Positions 44,927-54,417 of a stretch of 64,000 nt of DNA are shown in pieces. The position numbers were made by a program, and so were the translations under genes. Position 1 is the stretch's first letter. Every line of letters begins with the position of its first letter. The DNA comes from Promethearchaeota archaeon (GTDB taxonomy: Archaea > Asgardarchaeota > Lokiarchaeia > Sigyniarchaeales > SOKP01): positions 105,690 to 169,689 of the forward strand of contig JALGVJ010000017.1 in the NCBI GenBank assembly GCA_029838195.1, read 5' to 3'. The notes under the pieces are model-generated. The model worked only from the letters and a program-made list of their open reading frames with translations, was not told the DNA's origin and did not search any database.

Positions 44927-46366
44927 TTAAGGTCGACCTCTTACGGGACGACACTTCCAATAATAATTTTTAAATTCTGCTCCTTCATGGACTTTTCTGA
45001 AGGTCATTTCTACTTCCATGCCGATTTTCACGTTTTCTTCGGGTTTCTCGATTTCTGTCATGTCCAAGAGCACTCTGCCTCCATTCTCTAAATCAATAAC
45101 GCATCGTGGAACGGGCGTGTCATAATAATTTCCTCCAACGAGGTGATCGAGTGTGAACGTGAAGATCTTGCCTTTATAAGCTAATTGAACTTCTTCAAAT
45201 TGTTGATCCGCTCGACATACGGAACATGCTTGTCCCATTATAGGATATTGTACAGCACCACACTTCAAGCATTTTCGTCCATGCCATTTATATACGGAGG
45301 AAGTATCTCGCCAGAGGGTAACGGCAGAACTTTTTCGAGTATACCTATCTTTCAGTAAGAGCTCCTTGTTTTCAATGTAAACATTATAGTTTTTCAAAAC
45401 GATCATTGATTTTTGATGCCCCGTAACACCCATACGGGTTTTGGAAAGTCCTCGCAAAGCTTTCTTATCACTTACTTGCATTAAAATTGCATCAGCACCA
45501 TCGCCATATCCTGCCATGATTATTTTTGCATCTTCTTTTGGCCTGCGCAAGGCAGAAATCAATAACATGAAAGGCATGGGGGTTCCCGTATCGCCTACTT
45601 GAAAGAATAAGCCATTTTGAGCCACTCCTTGAGGAAATTTCATCATTTTAGCAATTCTCCCTTGAAGGCGTGGATTATTATAATAGTAAGCTGCGACTCC
45701 GATATCTTCAGGATTCAAATTATTTCTTTTCATTATCCCTGCCATAGCTTTCGTAACACTGTTAATGTAAAACTGCGTGTCCATTTTCACTTCAAAGGTT
45801 CGAATGAACGAGTCTTTTTCTGCTCTTTTCCAAGGACCTGTAACGTTGGCCGCTACGGAATAATGATCTAAAATGGCTAATGGAATCGGATCTTCATCTG
45901 CGACTAATAGTGCTGCTGCTCCATCACCAAATCCATACTCCCACATGGTTGAAGGTTCGGGTTTTCTCATATCTGCAGCCACAATTAAAATACTATGAAT
46001 GTCATCATTAGCCTTAATGGTATCTACGGCACGGGCTAAGGCCGTCGTTCCGGCTTTTGTTGAATCCGTAAAATCGGCAGTTATAATATCCTCTCGAAAA
46101 TCTAAAACGGTGGCTATTAAGGAGGCAGAATCTTTTTCCGTATATACTTGCGAAGTCGAGGCAAAAAATAATCCATCTACTTTTTTTGGATCCAATCCCA
46201 TCATGCAATCTAAAGATGCCTCCACCGCCATTGTAAGACTATCCTCATCGGCGTTAGCCACTGCTTTCGTGCCCGGCACTGCGGGAAAATCCCAAGCTTT
46301 AGCAATCAATTCACGAGGAAGGAGATATCGGGGTAAGTACGCCCCATAGCTTTTAATTCCAATCAT
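44927..46366 (-). CDS. HMG-CoA synthase-like protein fused to a DUF35 OB-fold, catalytic residues missing
   Basis: A 479-residue protein. Residues 1-345 have the thiolase fold of archaeal HMG-CoA synthase (SYGAYLPRYLLPRELIAKAW start, ADFTDSTKAGTTAL, FGDGAAALLVADE, YGDGADAIL). The C-terminal ~130 residues are a DUF35 unit: zinc ribbon CLKCGA...CSVCRA, then an OB fold. The active-site Cys of ACKAG is Thr103 (STKAG), the His of HQPN is Tyr (YYYNNP) and the Glu of GSES is Thr (ASTS). It is therefore unlikely to be an HMG-CoA synthase; a scaffold or substrate-channel partner of the downstream thiolase is inferred. Confidence 0.8.
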   Translation of the reverse strand: MIGIKSYGAYLPRYLLPRELIAKAWDFPAVPGTKAVANADEDSLTMAVEASLDCMMGLDPKKVDGLFFASTSQVYTEKDSASLIATVLDFREDIITADFTDSTKAGTTALARAVDTIKANDDIHSILIVAADMRKPEPSTMWEYGFGDGAAALLVADEDPIPLAILDHYSVAANVTGPWKRAEKDSFIRTFEVKMDTQFYINSVTKAMAGIMKRNNLNPEDIGVAAYYYNNPRLQGRIAKMMKFPQGVAQNGLFFQVGDTGTPMPFMLLISALRRPKEDAKIIMAGYGDGADAILMQVSDKKALRGLSKTRMGVTGHQKSMIVLKNYNVYIENKELLLKDRYTRKSSAVTLWRDTSSVYKWHGRKCLKCGAVQYPIMGQACSVCRADQQFEEVQLAYKGKIFTFTLDHLVGGNYYDTPVPRCVIDLENGGRVLLDMTEIEKPEENVKIGMEVEMTFRKVHEGAEFKNYYWKCRPVRGRP

Positions 46367-46695
46367 TTTTTTTTTCTCTTAGTATAACTTTTTATAATAT
46401 ATTAAAAATGAATCTTATTTTGAATTTAACACTTATTAATTTTTCTTTTCTTGAAAATAAAGTCAACAAATCCTTGACAATTGAACCCTTCAGAATTGAG
46501 GGGCTTCCTTCTGCTCAGAAAGCTCGTGAACATGTCCTCTGAAGGAATAAATGGAAAAAATTGACGCAAATTTCTTGACTCTTACTACTTTCTCCCACTA
46601 CTTGAACTAGGTAAATTTTTATACGTGAGAAAGTTTAAAAAAATATTATTTAACAATTTTAATAGCAGGGATTTAATTAAAGAAGTGTTTGATAA
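46367..46695. other. divergent intergenic region with a structured element
   Basis: It lies between the minus-strand HMG-CoA-synthase-like gene and the plus-strand lipid kinase. It contains a nested hairpin at 46487-46545, listed separately, and a TATA-like TTTTTATACG near 46616. Confidence 0.45.
46487..46545. promoter_or_regulatory. nested inverted repeats, regulatory or RNA element candidate
   Basis: The outer stem is CCTTCAG (46487-46493) with CTGAAGG (46539-46545), perfect. Inside, GCTTCCTTCTG-CT-CAGAAAGC (46503-46523) is a stem with a two-base bulge. This local patch is richer in G+C than its surroundings. The role is unknown. Confidence 0.35.
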
Positions 46696-47676
46696 ATGAA
46701 AAAAGACCATGCCATAATATATAATCCAAAGGCCGGGAAAAAAAAGAAAACTCAGCGTGATATAGAATATATGATAAAATGCTTGAATGATATAGGTATT
46801 TCTTATAAATTATTTGAAACACGATACCCGGGACATGCCATCGAGCTTGCAGAACAATGTGCAAAGGATGGATATCGAGTGATCGGGGCAGGTGGGGATG
46901 GAACGTGCAATGAAGTCATGAATGGCGTAATTAATTCCGGAACAGGCGAGCTCGTGGGATTTATCCCTATGGGTACAGGCAATGATATTCCCGGCGCAAT
47001 CGGAATCTTACCGGACATAAAACGGGCGTGCGAGATTATACATGAAGGCCATAGTTCCAAGTCGGATATAGGCTTAGCAATAACGGATGCTGGTGTGAAA
47101 CGTTATTTTTTGGGAATCGGTTCGCAAGGCTTTGATGCAGAAGTAACTAAACGAACTAATGAGATGCGAAAGATCTTCAAGGGAACCAAAAACTATATCG
47201 TGCAAGTATTAAAGACAATAATTATATGGAAAAATAAGGAGATAAGAGTCATGATGGATGGAGATATTCATGAAGGTCCGGCTAACTTGATAGCGGTTGC
47301 AAATGGCCCGAGCTATGGCGGGTGGATGTATATTTGCCAAAAAGCCCGGGTCAATGACGGAATTTTCCACGTGAACGTTGTCAACATGAAAAAAATACGC
47401 TTATTAAAAGATTTCAACAAGATGTACAAAGCAAAAGTCCTTCCTCATCCTGATATATACGAGTACACGAGTGAAAAAGTAAGAATTGAGATGTTAAATG
47501 CCGAAGCGGATGAGCATTATTTCTGCCAAGTAGACGGAGAAGTATTGGGACACGTGCCGGTTAATTACGAATGCATTCCCGATGGATATGAATTTCTTAG
47601 ACCAGAAATTGATGAAGTAGCCGAAGCATTCAAGCAAAAGCATGGACGATATTTTTGGGAATGTGATTATGAATGA
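46696..47676 (+). CDS. diacylglycerol/lipid kinase, DagK/YegS-like
   Basis: A 326-residue kinase with the DAGK catalytic domain. The N-terminal strand is HAIIYNPKAGKKKK, the nucleotide motif GAGGDGTCNEVMNGV and the glycine loop MGTGNDIPGAIGI. The two-domain length and C-terminal beta-sandwich (ANGPSYGGWMYICQKA, CQVDGE) are typical. In archaea such enzymes may phosphorylate isoprenoid or diacylglycerol-like lipids or long-chain bases. ATG start. It is divergent from the thiolase operon. Confidence 0.88.
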   Translation: MKKDHAIIYNPKAGKKKKTQRDIEYMIKCLNDIGISYKLFETRYPGHAIELAEQCAKDGYRVIGAGGDGTCNEVMNGVINSGTGELVGFIPMGTGNDIPGAIGILPDIKRACEIIHEGHSSKSDIGLAITDAGVKRYFLGIGSQGFDAEVTKRTNEMRKIFKGTKNYIVQVLKTIIIWKNKEIRVMMDGDIHEGPANLIAVANGPSYGGWMYICQKARVNDGIFHVNVVNMKKIRLLKDFNKMYKAKVLPHPDIYEYTSEKVRIEMLNAEADEHYFCQVDGEVLGHVPVNYECIPDGYEFLRPEIDEVAEAFKQKHGRYFWECDYE

Positions 47677-48234
47677 GGAATGAAAAGTAATAAATAATTC
47701 TTATTTGAAGTTATGTTCATTTTTCTTAATAATAAATTAAGTGAAATTATTCTTAAAATTAGAAAACGAATTCACCTTATCATCCTATAATTTATAGCAT
47801 ATTATTATTCAATAAGATAAAAAAATACTTCAAAAAATTTGGAATGAATTGGGGCCCCAATGTAAGGAGATTTCCATTTTAAAATGAAATAATACGATGA
47901 TTTATCATTATTAATAACTTGTTATTAAAAGTGCTCATCTAACCTCAAAAATAATAATTTCATTCTTGAAAGCTTGCTCAAAACCTAATCAAATATCGTC
48001 ACCGCCGATTCAGCAAAATAAATCTATGGCCCTACATGTTCTTTTTTTTTCTCGATTTTGAAACGTTTATTACTTATCATCATCATCATCGGATACTAAT
48101 ATTCTAGCATTTTTCCTTGAAACATGAAAGTGAATTATTCGAAAATATTAATATTCTATTCATTAGAAAATATTAATATTCTATTCATTAATATTATAAA
48201 TTGGAAACACGAATTTAAAATTCAAGTGATATCC
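47677..48234. other. intergenic, AT-rich
   Basis: No gene seen. It includes an (ATC)4 microsatellite near 48080 and the 25-base tandem repeat at 48141-48190 just before the CoA synthetase gene. Confidence 0.4.
48141..48190 (+). repeat. 25-base unit in perfect tandem duplicate
   Basis: The unit beginning GAAAATATTAATATTC and ending ATTCATTA occurs twice back to back (48141-48165, 48166-48190), 45 bases before the CoA synthetase start. It is in frame with an upstream ATG at 48124 but probably belongs to the leader. Confidence 0.85.
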
Positions 48235-50031
48235 ATGCAAGTAGAAAATGAAGATGAAGTAAAGCGTTATTGGGATAAGAATTGGCCTGAAGAAGTACCC
48301 AAGTCTATTGATTATGAAGAAATTTCTTTGGGACAAATGCTTCGGAACGCTGCCACCCAATATCCTGATTCGCAAGCCATTTATTTTGAAGGATGGCGCT
48401 GCACGTATCAAGAATTAGATGCGTTGGTAGATCAATTTGCCACGGCTTTAACACGCATGGGAATAAAAAAGGGCGATGTCGTACTCATCGATCTTCCTAA
48501 CGTGCCTCAATTCATCATTAGTTATTATGGTATTGTAAGAATAGGGGCCGTTGCGAATCCCATTATTCCCCTAAACCGATACACGGAAATCATCCATCAA
48601 GTTAATGATTCTAAGGGAAAAATGCTCATCAGCCTCGACGTGCTTTTCGAAGAACACCTCTATGGTAAGGACTTGAGCAAAATGCCTACTTTAAAGGATA
48701 TCATCCTCACGGGTATATCAGAATACTTGCCTCCTATTAAGGCTAAATTAGGAAAACTCCTTGGAAAAGTTCCGATGATGAAAAAATGGCCATCAGGAAA
48801 AGTTAACGGTGTTACTTACCATGCTTTTCAAGATATTCTCCAAAAAGGTCTTCCCGTTGAAGTTCCGGCTGTCAAAATAGATCCTAAAAAAGATGTTTCT
48901 ACTTTAATTTATACCGGTGGTACAACGGGATTACCTAAAGGCTGTCAAATATCTCATTATAATCTAGTGGTTAACGCTCAACAAGGAAACGTGTGGGCTC
49001 AATCTCAATTACCTCAACTGAAAGAAACCATGGGAAAAGGAGGCATGTTTATTGTTCTGCCACTCGCTCATGAATTTGCTCTTTCAGTCGGCATGAACAT
49101 CGCCATTAGCAATGGATATAAAATGATCTTATTTCCAAAGCCACCAGAAAAAATTTCCAAAATTTTAGAGATAATTAAAAAAGAGGGGGCAACTTTTGGC
49201 CCCGGCGTGCCCACGCTATGGAATGCATTAGCGAATTCTAAAGAAGCGCCAAAATATAAGGGAAAATTAGATTCCTTGGTAGCTTGCTTGAGCGGAGCTT
49301 CGGCATTACCCTTAGAAGTGAAGAAAAAATTTGAGGAGATTACAGGAGCTCTCATCGTGGAAGGTTTTGGCATGAGCGAGACCAGCCCCATTCTCACGGT
49401 AACACCTTTTCACAAATACAAGGAAAACACCGTAGGATTTCCCGTTTCAGATACACTAATTAAAATTGTTGATATTGAAACGGGAACGAAAATTTTGCCT
49501 CAATGTCCTAATGAAAGTTGCGATAACTGTGGAGCTGAAGAGGCAGAAAAGTATATTGGTGAAATTTGTGGGTGCGGCCCCCAAGTATTTCTTGGATACT
49601 TAAACCGACCAGAAGCAACGGAATATGCATTAAGAAAGGATTCTAAAGGGCGAACGTGGTATTATACGACCGATATAGGGTGCATCGATAAAGATGGGTA
49701 TCTTCATATAAAAGATCGCAAGCGAGACATGATAAAATATAAAGGACATAGCGTATTTCCACGAGAAGTAGAGGACCTCATGTATCAACATCCTGCTATT
49801 AATGAAGTAGGTGTTGTCGGCGTTCCCGACCCAGAAGTGGGCGAGAATATTAAAGCTTACGTGTCTTTAAAGCCGGAATACGTGGGCAAAGTATCGGAAG
49901 AAGATTTAAAGAAATGGTGTATGGAAAATATCAGTGCTTATAAATATCCGCGAATCATCGAAATCATTCCAGAAATGCCAAAATCCGTAGTGGGAAAAAT
50001 CTTAAGAAGAGAATTGCGAGTTAAAGAATGA
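48235..50031 (+). CDS. long-chain acyl-CoA synthetase, FadD-like, with Cys-rich insertion
   Basis: A 598-residue ANL ligase: YTGGTTGLPKG P-loop, VEGFGMSETSPI (A5), YYTTDIG (A7), RDMIKYKGHSVFPREVE hinge (A8) and KSVVGKILRRELR with the catalytic Lys. Between A5 and A7 lies LPQCPNESCDNCGAEEAEKY and then ICGCG, five cysteines that could bind zinc or an Fe-S cluster. The start is the ATG at 48235 (MQVENEDEV); an upstream in-frame ATG at 48124 includes a repeat-derived stretch. It activates fatty acids, probably feeding the thiolase. Confidence 0.88.
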   Translation: MQVENEDEVKRYWDKNWPEEVPKSIDYEEISLGQMLRNAATQYPDSQAIYFEGWRCTYQELDALVDQFATALTRMGIKKGDVVLIDLPNVPQFIISYYGIVRIGAVANPIIPLNRYTEIIHQVNDSKGKMLISLDVLFEEHLYGKDLSKMPTLKDIILTGISEYLPPIKAKLGKLLGKVPMMKKWPSGKVNGVTYHAFQDILQKGLPVEVPAVKIDPKKDVSTLIYTGGTTGLPKGCQISHYNLVVNAQQGNVWAQSQLPQLKETMGKGGMFIVLPLAHEFALSVGMNIAISNGYKMILFPKPPEKISKILEIIKKEGATFGPGVPTLWNALANSKEAPKYKGKLDSLVACLSGASALPLEVKKKFEEITGALIVEGFGMSETSPILTVTPFHKYKENTVGFPVSDTLIKIVDIETGTKILPQCPNESCDNCGAEEAEKYIGEICGCGPQVFLGYLNRPEATEYALRKDSKGRTWYYTTDIGCIDKDGYLHIKDRKRDMIKYKGHSVFPREVEDLMYQHPAINEVGVVGVPDPEVGENIKAYVSLKPEYVGKVSEEDLKKWCMENISAYKYPRIIEIIPEMPKSVVGKILRRELRVKE

Positions 50032-50190
50032 ATCAATAATACACGTTTTATTTTTTTTCAATTTATTCGTTTTTTTAAATCTAACTCCTGAACTTTTTAA
50101 AAATCTTTAAATTATGATCCATTCTTTTGAGTGACTTAACAATACATAACATGATGTAAACGAATAAAATTTAAATGGGTTAAAAAGAGA

Positions 50191-51570
50191 ATGGAACAGC
50201 AAGGATTGACCATGAAACAAAAAGTGGGATATGCTTTCGGCGCTATTCCCGCAGCGATACTTCTTTATCTGTTTTACTTGTATTATATCGAATTTTTTTA
50301 TGATGATTTGAAACTGATGCCCTTTTTATTCATAATTGGTCAAGGAATTTTTGCTACAATCAACGCCGTTAATGATCCGCTTATGGGACAGCTTTCAGAC
50401 AAGACAAATAGAGAAAAATGGGGTGGTCGTAGAATTCCTTTTATAAAATACGGTGCTCCGATTTGGGCAATTACCTATGCTCTTACATGGTTTCCGTGGA
50501 GTTATGACAATCAAATTCTCATATTTCTGCAGTTCGTGACATTTACGTGTGCGTATGATACTATGATGACGTTAGTCATCTTGTGTTGGATGGCCCTTCT
50601 TCCTGAAATGACTTCAGATATTCAAGAACGAAATCAAGTGAATTTTATCGTGGGCATACTGGGTCTTGTAGGATTACTTCCTTTTATTATTTTAGCACCT
50701 ATATATAAGAGTGCGGGGTTGCTTTCTTTTCAGATTTTTAACATCGTGGTGGCGATTATATCCGCAACATGCTTTATAATCGTAGCAAGAGTAAGCAAAG
50801 AACGTCCAGAGTTTCAACATGAAGAGGTATTTCCTATTGGAAAATCGCTTAAAGAGACGTTAAAAATGAAGTCCTTCAGGTTTTTTGTACTTTATAATTT
50901 CTTTGTAACTCTTAATTCTTCGATTGGCTTATCCTATTTATTTGCATACGTGTTCATTTTAGGAGGCGATTTTGTTTCCGCATTTATTTTATATTTTTTG
51001 ATATTCATTTTGGTTGGCTATAGTTCTAATTTTTTTTGCATAAAACTAGCTCCAAAATTTGGAATGTGGAACATTACGATACGGTTTGGGCTTATTTTAG
51101 TGGCCTTGAGAATTATCTTTTTCTTTATTGTTTTGAATCCCGCCTTAGAAAATCTTATCTGGCTTGGACTTGTACTAATGACTATATTTGGAGGACATGG
51201 TGTTTTTAACACTAATTATCTTTATTTATGTATGGACGAGGATGAAATTAATCAAGGAATTCGTCGTGAAGGAATGTTTCTTGGCACGAATGCGTTAATC
51301 ACCAAACCTGCTCAGAGTTTAGGACCCATCATTGCGACGGTAATTTTCACTTACTTTAGCTTCGTTCAAGATGCCCCCGTACAATCTGCTCAAGCGATTT
51401 TAGGGATTAAAATTCTATTCTTTCTCGTTCCAGCATTTTCAAGCTTGATTGGTTTGTTATTTTTCTATTTCTATCCCCTTCATGGAGAAAGATTAGAGGG
51501 ATTAAAAAAGGAATTAGAAGATCTACATGTTAAAAAACGAATGAAATTAAACACTTTATCAAACGAATAG
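50191..51570 (+). CDS. GPH-family cation/sugar symporter, third copy
   Basis: A 459-residue, 12-helix transporter with NDPLMGQLSDKTNREKWGGRR, the full GPH loop motif, and a DEDEINQGIRREGMFLG second-half motif. The gene follows the acyl-CoA synthetase by ~160 bases on the same strand and precedes the carboxylesterase by 77 bases, so the three may form one unit that imports an ester, hydrolyses it and activates the acid. The substrate is inferred only from context. Confidence 0.87.
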   Translation: MEQQGLTMKQKVGYAFGAIPAAILLYLFYLYYIEFFYDDLKLMPFLFIIGQGIFATINAVNDPLMGQLSDKTNREKWGGRRIPFIKYGAPIWAITYALTWFPWSYDNQILIFLQFVTFTCAYDTMMTLVILCWMALLPEMTSDIQERNQVNFIVGILGLVGLLPFIILAPIYKSAGLLSFQIFNIVVAIISATCFIIVARVSKERPEFQHEEVFPIGKSLKETLKMKSFRFFVLYNFFVTLNSSIGLSYLFAYVFILGGDFVSAFILYFLIFILVGYSSNFFCIKLAPKFGMWNITIRFGLILVALRIIFFFIVLNPALENLIWLGLVLMTIFGGHGVFNTNYLYLCMDEDEINQGIRREGMFLGTNALITKPAQSLGPIIATVIFTYFSFVQDAPVQSAQAILGIKILFFLVPAFSSLIGLLFFYFYPLHGERLEGLKKELEDLHVKKRMKLNTLSNE

Positions 51571-51647
51571 GAGTAAGAAAAGAAGCTTAGAAGAGATCTC
51601 AAGAATAAGTAAAAAGAAAAAGCAAGCAAAGAGGTAAGGATAAAGAA

Positions 51648-53141
51648 ATGATCGTATTAAATACGAAAAAAGGAAAAATAAAAGGAATTCAAGAGGCAAA
51701 TTATCAAGCATTTTTGGGAATTCCTTATGCTAAAGCACCAACAGGAAAATTAAGGTTTCAAGAGCCTCAGCCCATGGAACCATGGGAGATTATTCGGGAT
51801 TGCACGAAATTTGGACCAATAGCGCCTCAACATCAAGCTGACATGCCCCCCATCAATCAACCAGAGAGCGAAGATTGTCTTTATTTAAACGTGTGGACGC
51901 CTAAAGCTGATGATCAATTAAGGCCTGTAATGGCATGGATTCACGGTGGGGCATTTTTAATTGGAGCGGGTTCTCGACCCCGGTTAAATGGAGCACGATT
52001 AGCTTCTTTTGGAGATGTTGTGGTGGTAACTTTTAATTATCGCTTGGGCAGCTTGGGTTTTCTTAATCTTCCTTGGATCCCTCCAAATTTAGGCATTCAA
52101 GATCAAATAGCTGCGCTTAAGTGGATTAAAGAAAATATTAAGGTATTTGGTGGAGATCCGAATAACATCACTATTTTTGGAGAGTCGGCGGGAGGAGGAT
52201 CCGTTTCAATCTTGCTTGCAATACCTCCTGCAAGGGGATTATTTCACCGTGCCATCATGGAAAGTGGTGTTGCCTCTCCATTAGATTATGAACCCGAATC
52301 AGCGAAGAAGGGTGCTGAAAAATTCATTTCGAAATTAGGATTTTCGGGAGAAAATATTGAGGAATTGCAAGCTATTCAGCTGAAAAAGATCATTAGAACT
52401 CAGAAAAAAATAGCGGGATTAATAGGGCTTTCTTTTAGTAATCCATTCCGACCATGTGTAGATGGTAAAATAATTCCGGAACATCCCTTAGAATTAATTA
52501 GAAAAGGAAAAGCAAGTAAAGTTCCGATCATCATTGGAACAAATCTCAACGAAGCCAGCTTTATTAATGCCTTTTTTACCATGGCAACTGATGATAGCAA
52601 GACTAAAAATTTAAATGCCACGCTAAAAGATGGAATCAAAGCACTTGGGCTTAAAGAAAAAGCTATAGACAAGCTAATTGCTATTTATGAAAAAACAGCT
52701 CGAGAAAAATATCCCTCTAAACCATTCAAGTATTGGGAAATGCTGATCACGGATTTAATGTTTCGTATTCCTTCTATTCGGCAATTAGAAGCATTTATTC
52801 AGCACCATCCGGATGCCTATTGTTATTTATTCACGATGGGAGCTTCCAAGGATGGGAATGCTTTTCATACCGTTGAAATTCCTTTTGTTTTTGGAAACCT
52901 CGATTCAAAGGATATGAACGAAAATTTCGTGGGTACTGGAGAAAGTGCCAAAAAATTATCTGAAATCATAATGAGAACTTGGACCTCATTTGCACGAAAG
53001 GGGAACCCCAATCATGAAGAATTACCTAAATGGCCTTCTTATGACCTTCAAGATCGTGCGACCATGATTTTTGATGCTTCTCCTCGGGTGGAGAATGCTC
53101 CCTTGGATGAATTAAGAAAGGTGTGGGATGGGATACTATAG
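51648..53141 (+). CDS. carboxylesterase, type B
   Basis: This 497-residue esterase belongs to the COesterase/p-nitrobenzyl-esterase family: GKIKGIQEANYQAFLGIPYA start, the EDCLYLNVW motif, oxyanion loop MAWIHGGAF, nucleophile GESAGGGS, the acid in GTNLNEAS and the His in FHTVEIPFVFGN. The length is full and no signal peptide is visible, so it probably works inside the cell on an imported ester. It follows the GPH transporter closely. Confidence 0.9.
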   Translation: MIVLNTKKGKIKGIQEANYQAFLGIPYAKAPTGKLRFQEPQPMEPWEIIRDCTKFGPIAPQHQADMPPINQPESEDCLYLNVWTPKADDQLRPVMAWIHGGAFLIGAGSRPRLNGARLASFGDVVVVTFNYRLGSLGFLNLPWIPPNLGIQDQIAALKWIKENIKVFGGDPNNITIFGESAGGGSVSILLAIPPARGLFHRAIMESGVASPLDYEPESAKKGAEKFISKLGFSGENIEELQAIQLKKIIRTQKKIAGLIGLSFSNPFRPCVDGKIIPEHPLELIRKGKASKVPIIIGTNLNEASFINAFFTMATDDSKTKNLNATLKDGIKALGLKEKAIDKLIAIYEKTAREKYPSKPFKYWEMLITDLMFRIPSIRQLEAFIQHHPDAYCYLFTMGASKDGNAFHTVEIPFVFGNLDSKDMNENFVGTGESAKKLSEIIMRTWTSFARKGNPNHEELPKWPSYDLQDRATMIFDASPRVENAPLDELRKVWDGIL

Positions 53142-53292
53142 TTTCCTTTTTCCTTCACTTGTTTTTTTATTTTTCATGTTTATTTGCTTGAAATATAGCA
53201 AAATGAAATATATTTATTTTTTATCAAATAATTACCACCTAATTTTATAGTTTCTCTTAACTCATATTAAAAGAAAGGAAGGGATTAAAGAA

Positions 53293-54360
53293 TTAAGCAA
53301 GTAGCAGATTCCAATCTAATGCCTTGTCAAGAATGTCCAATATCAAGTTTATTTCCTTTTCTTGAATACTGGGTTTTATTCTCATGAGATTTCTCATGGT
53401 CGTATACGTATCAGAAGGCGAAAGAATTATGGGAATACCTCGTTCATTAGCCGCAGTTATAACTTTAATGTCTGGCTGGATAAAACCAGTTAAAATTAAA
53501 CAAGAAATATCTTCATTAATAGCAGCTAAAATAAGATCTGAGCGATCTCCACCAGTTATGAATGCTGCTCGCTTGACTTGTCTTAGATATTTCAAAGCAC
53601 TTTGAGTATTCATCGCTCCTATTATGTATGTTTCAACTAAATCATCTAAGCTTTCTGAAGTGATTTCATTAATTAATTCTCCTCCGATTGCTTCCATTAT
53701 TTCTAAAACTCTTGGAGAAAATAACTCTAAGCTTTTTTCTATAATTCCAATAATAGGAATGTTATATTTTTTAATATGGTTAATTTCTAATTCTTTAATG
53801 CGAGCAATGTAATCATGGTCAATTTTATTAAAAATAATCCCTTTAATACCAATTTTTCGATAATCAAAATATTTTTTGGTAAAAAACAAGTTGTCTATAC
53901 ATTTGTCGCTTGATTCCGTTTCCACGTATATAACCTCTTGCAAGTCAAGAGATTGAGCTATCGTGATGTCATCTAGGCCTACTCTAATGAATTTTTTAAT
54001 GGTCGGTGCTCCTTCAATTATAACGTAATCTACATCTTTTGAAATGGTATTATAAGCTTGTTTGATAAGTTCTAAATATTCTATTTTTTTTCTTTGATCT
54101 ACTAAATCTATATAATAACAATCAGGAATTGAAACGGGAGAATGAAGATCATAAGGAAATCTAGATTGATCTATACATGTTTTTTGGATAAAACCAACAT
54201 CTCTATCAGCTTTAGCAGAATAGGCGCTTGCGGGAATCCCAATTGGTTTAAAATAAATCGCCTTTTTGTTTTCCATTTTCAATTTTTGTAAAATGCCAAT
54301 TGACAGAAAACTTTTTCCAACTCTTTCCCTTAAACTGCAAAGATAAATAGTTTTTACCAT
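53293..54360 (-). CDS. BioD-like P-loop plus DRTGG domain protein (Pta N-terminal type)
   Basis: A 355-residue protein. Residues 1-210 are a dethiobiotin-synthetase-like P-loop domain (RERVGKSFLSIGI Walker-A-like, DVDYVIIEGAP). Residues ~215-330 form a DRTGG domain (MNTQSALKYLRQVKRAAFIT, ILTGFIQP). This is the N-terminal half of long bacterial phosphotransacetylases, found on its own in archaea. It lies 57 bases downstream of the ADP-forming acyl-CoA synthetase on the same strand. The role is probably regulatory for acetyl-CoA/acetate flux; direct catalysis is unproven. Confidence 0.82.
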   Translation of the reverse strand: MVKTIYLCSLRERVGKSFLSIGILQKLKMENKKAIYFKPIGIPASAYSAKADRDVGFIQKTCIDQSRFPYDLHSPVSIPDCYYIDLVDQRKKIEYLELIKQAYNTISKDVDYVIIEGAPTIKKFIRVGLDDITIAQSLDLQEVIYVETESSDKCIDNLFFTKKYFDYRKIGIKGIIFNKIDHDYIARIKELEINHIKKYNIPIIGIIEKSLELFSPRVLEIMEAIGGELINEITSESLDDLVETYIIGAMNTQSALKYLRQVKRAAFITGGDRSDLILAAINEDISCLILTGFIQPDIKVITAANERGIPIILSPSDTYTTMRNLMRIKPSIQEKEINLILDILDKALDWNLLLA

Positions 54361-54417
54361 TCTTTCTCACTTCTTTTTATTACATGTTAAATTAATTAGT
54401 TTATTTTATATATTTTT

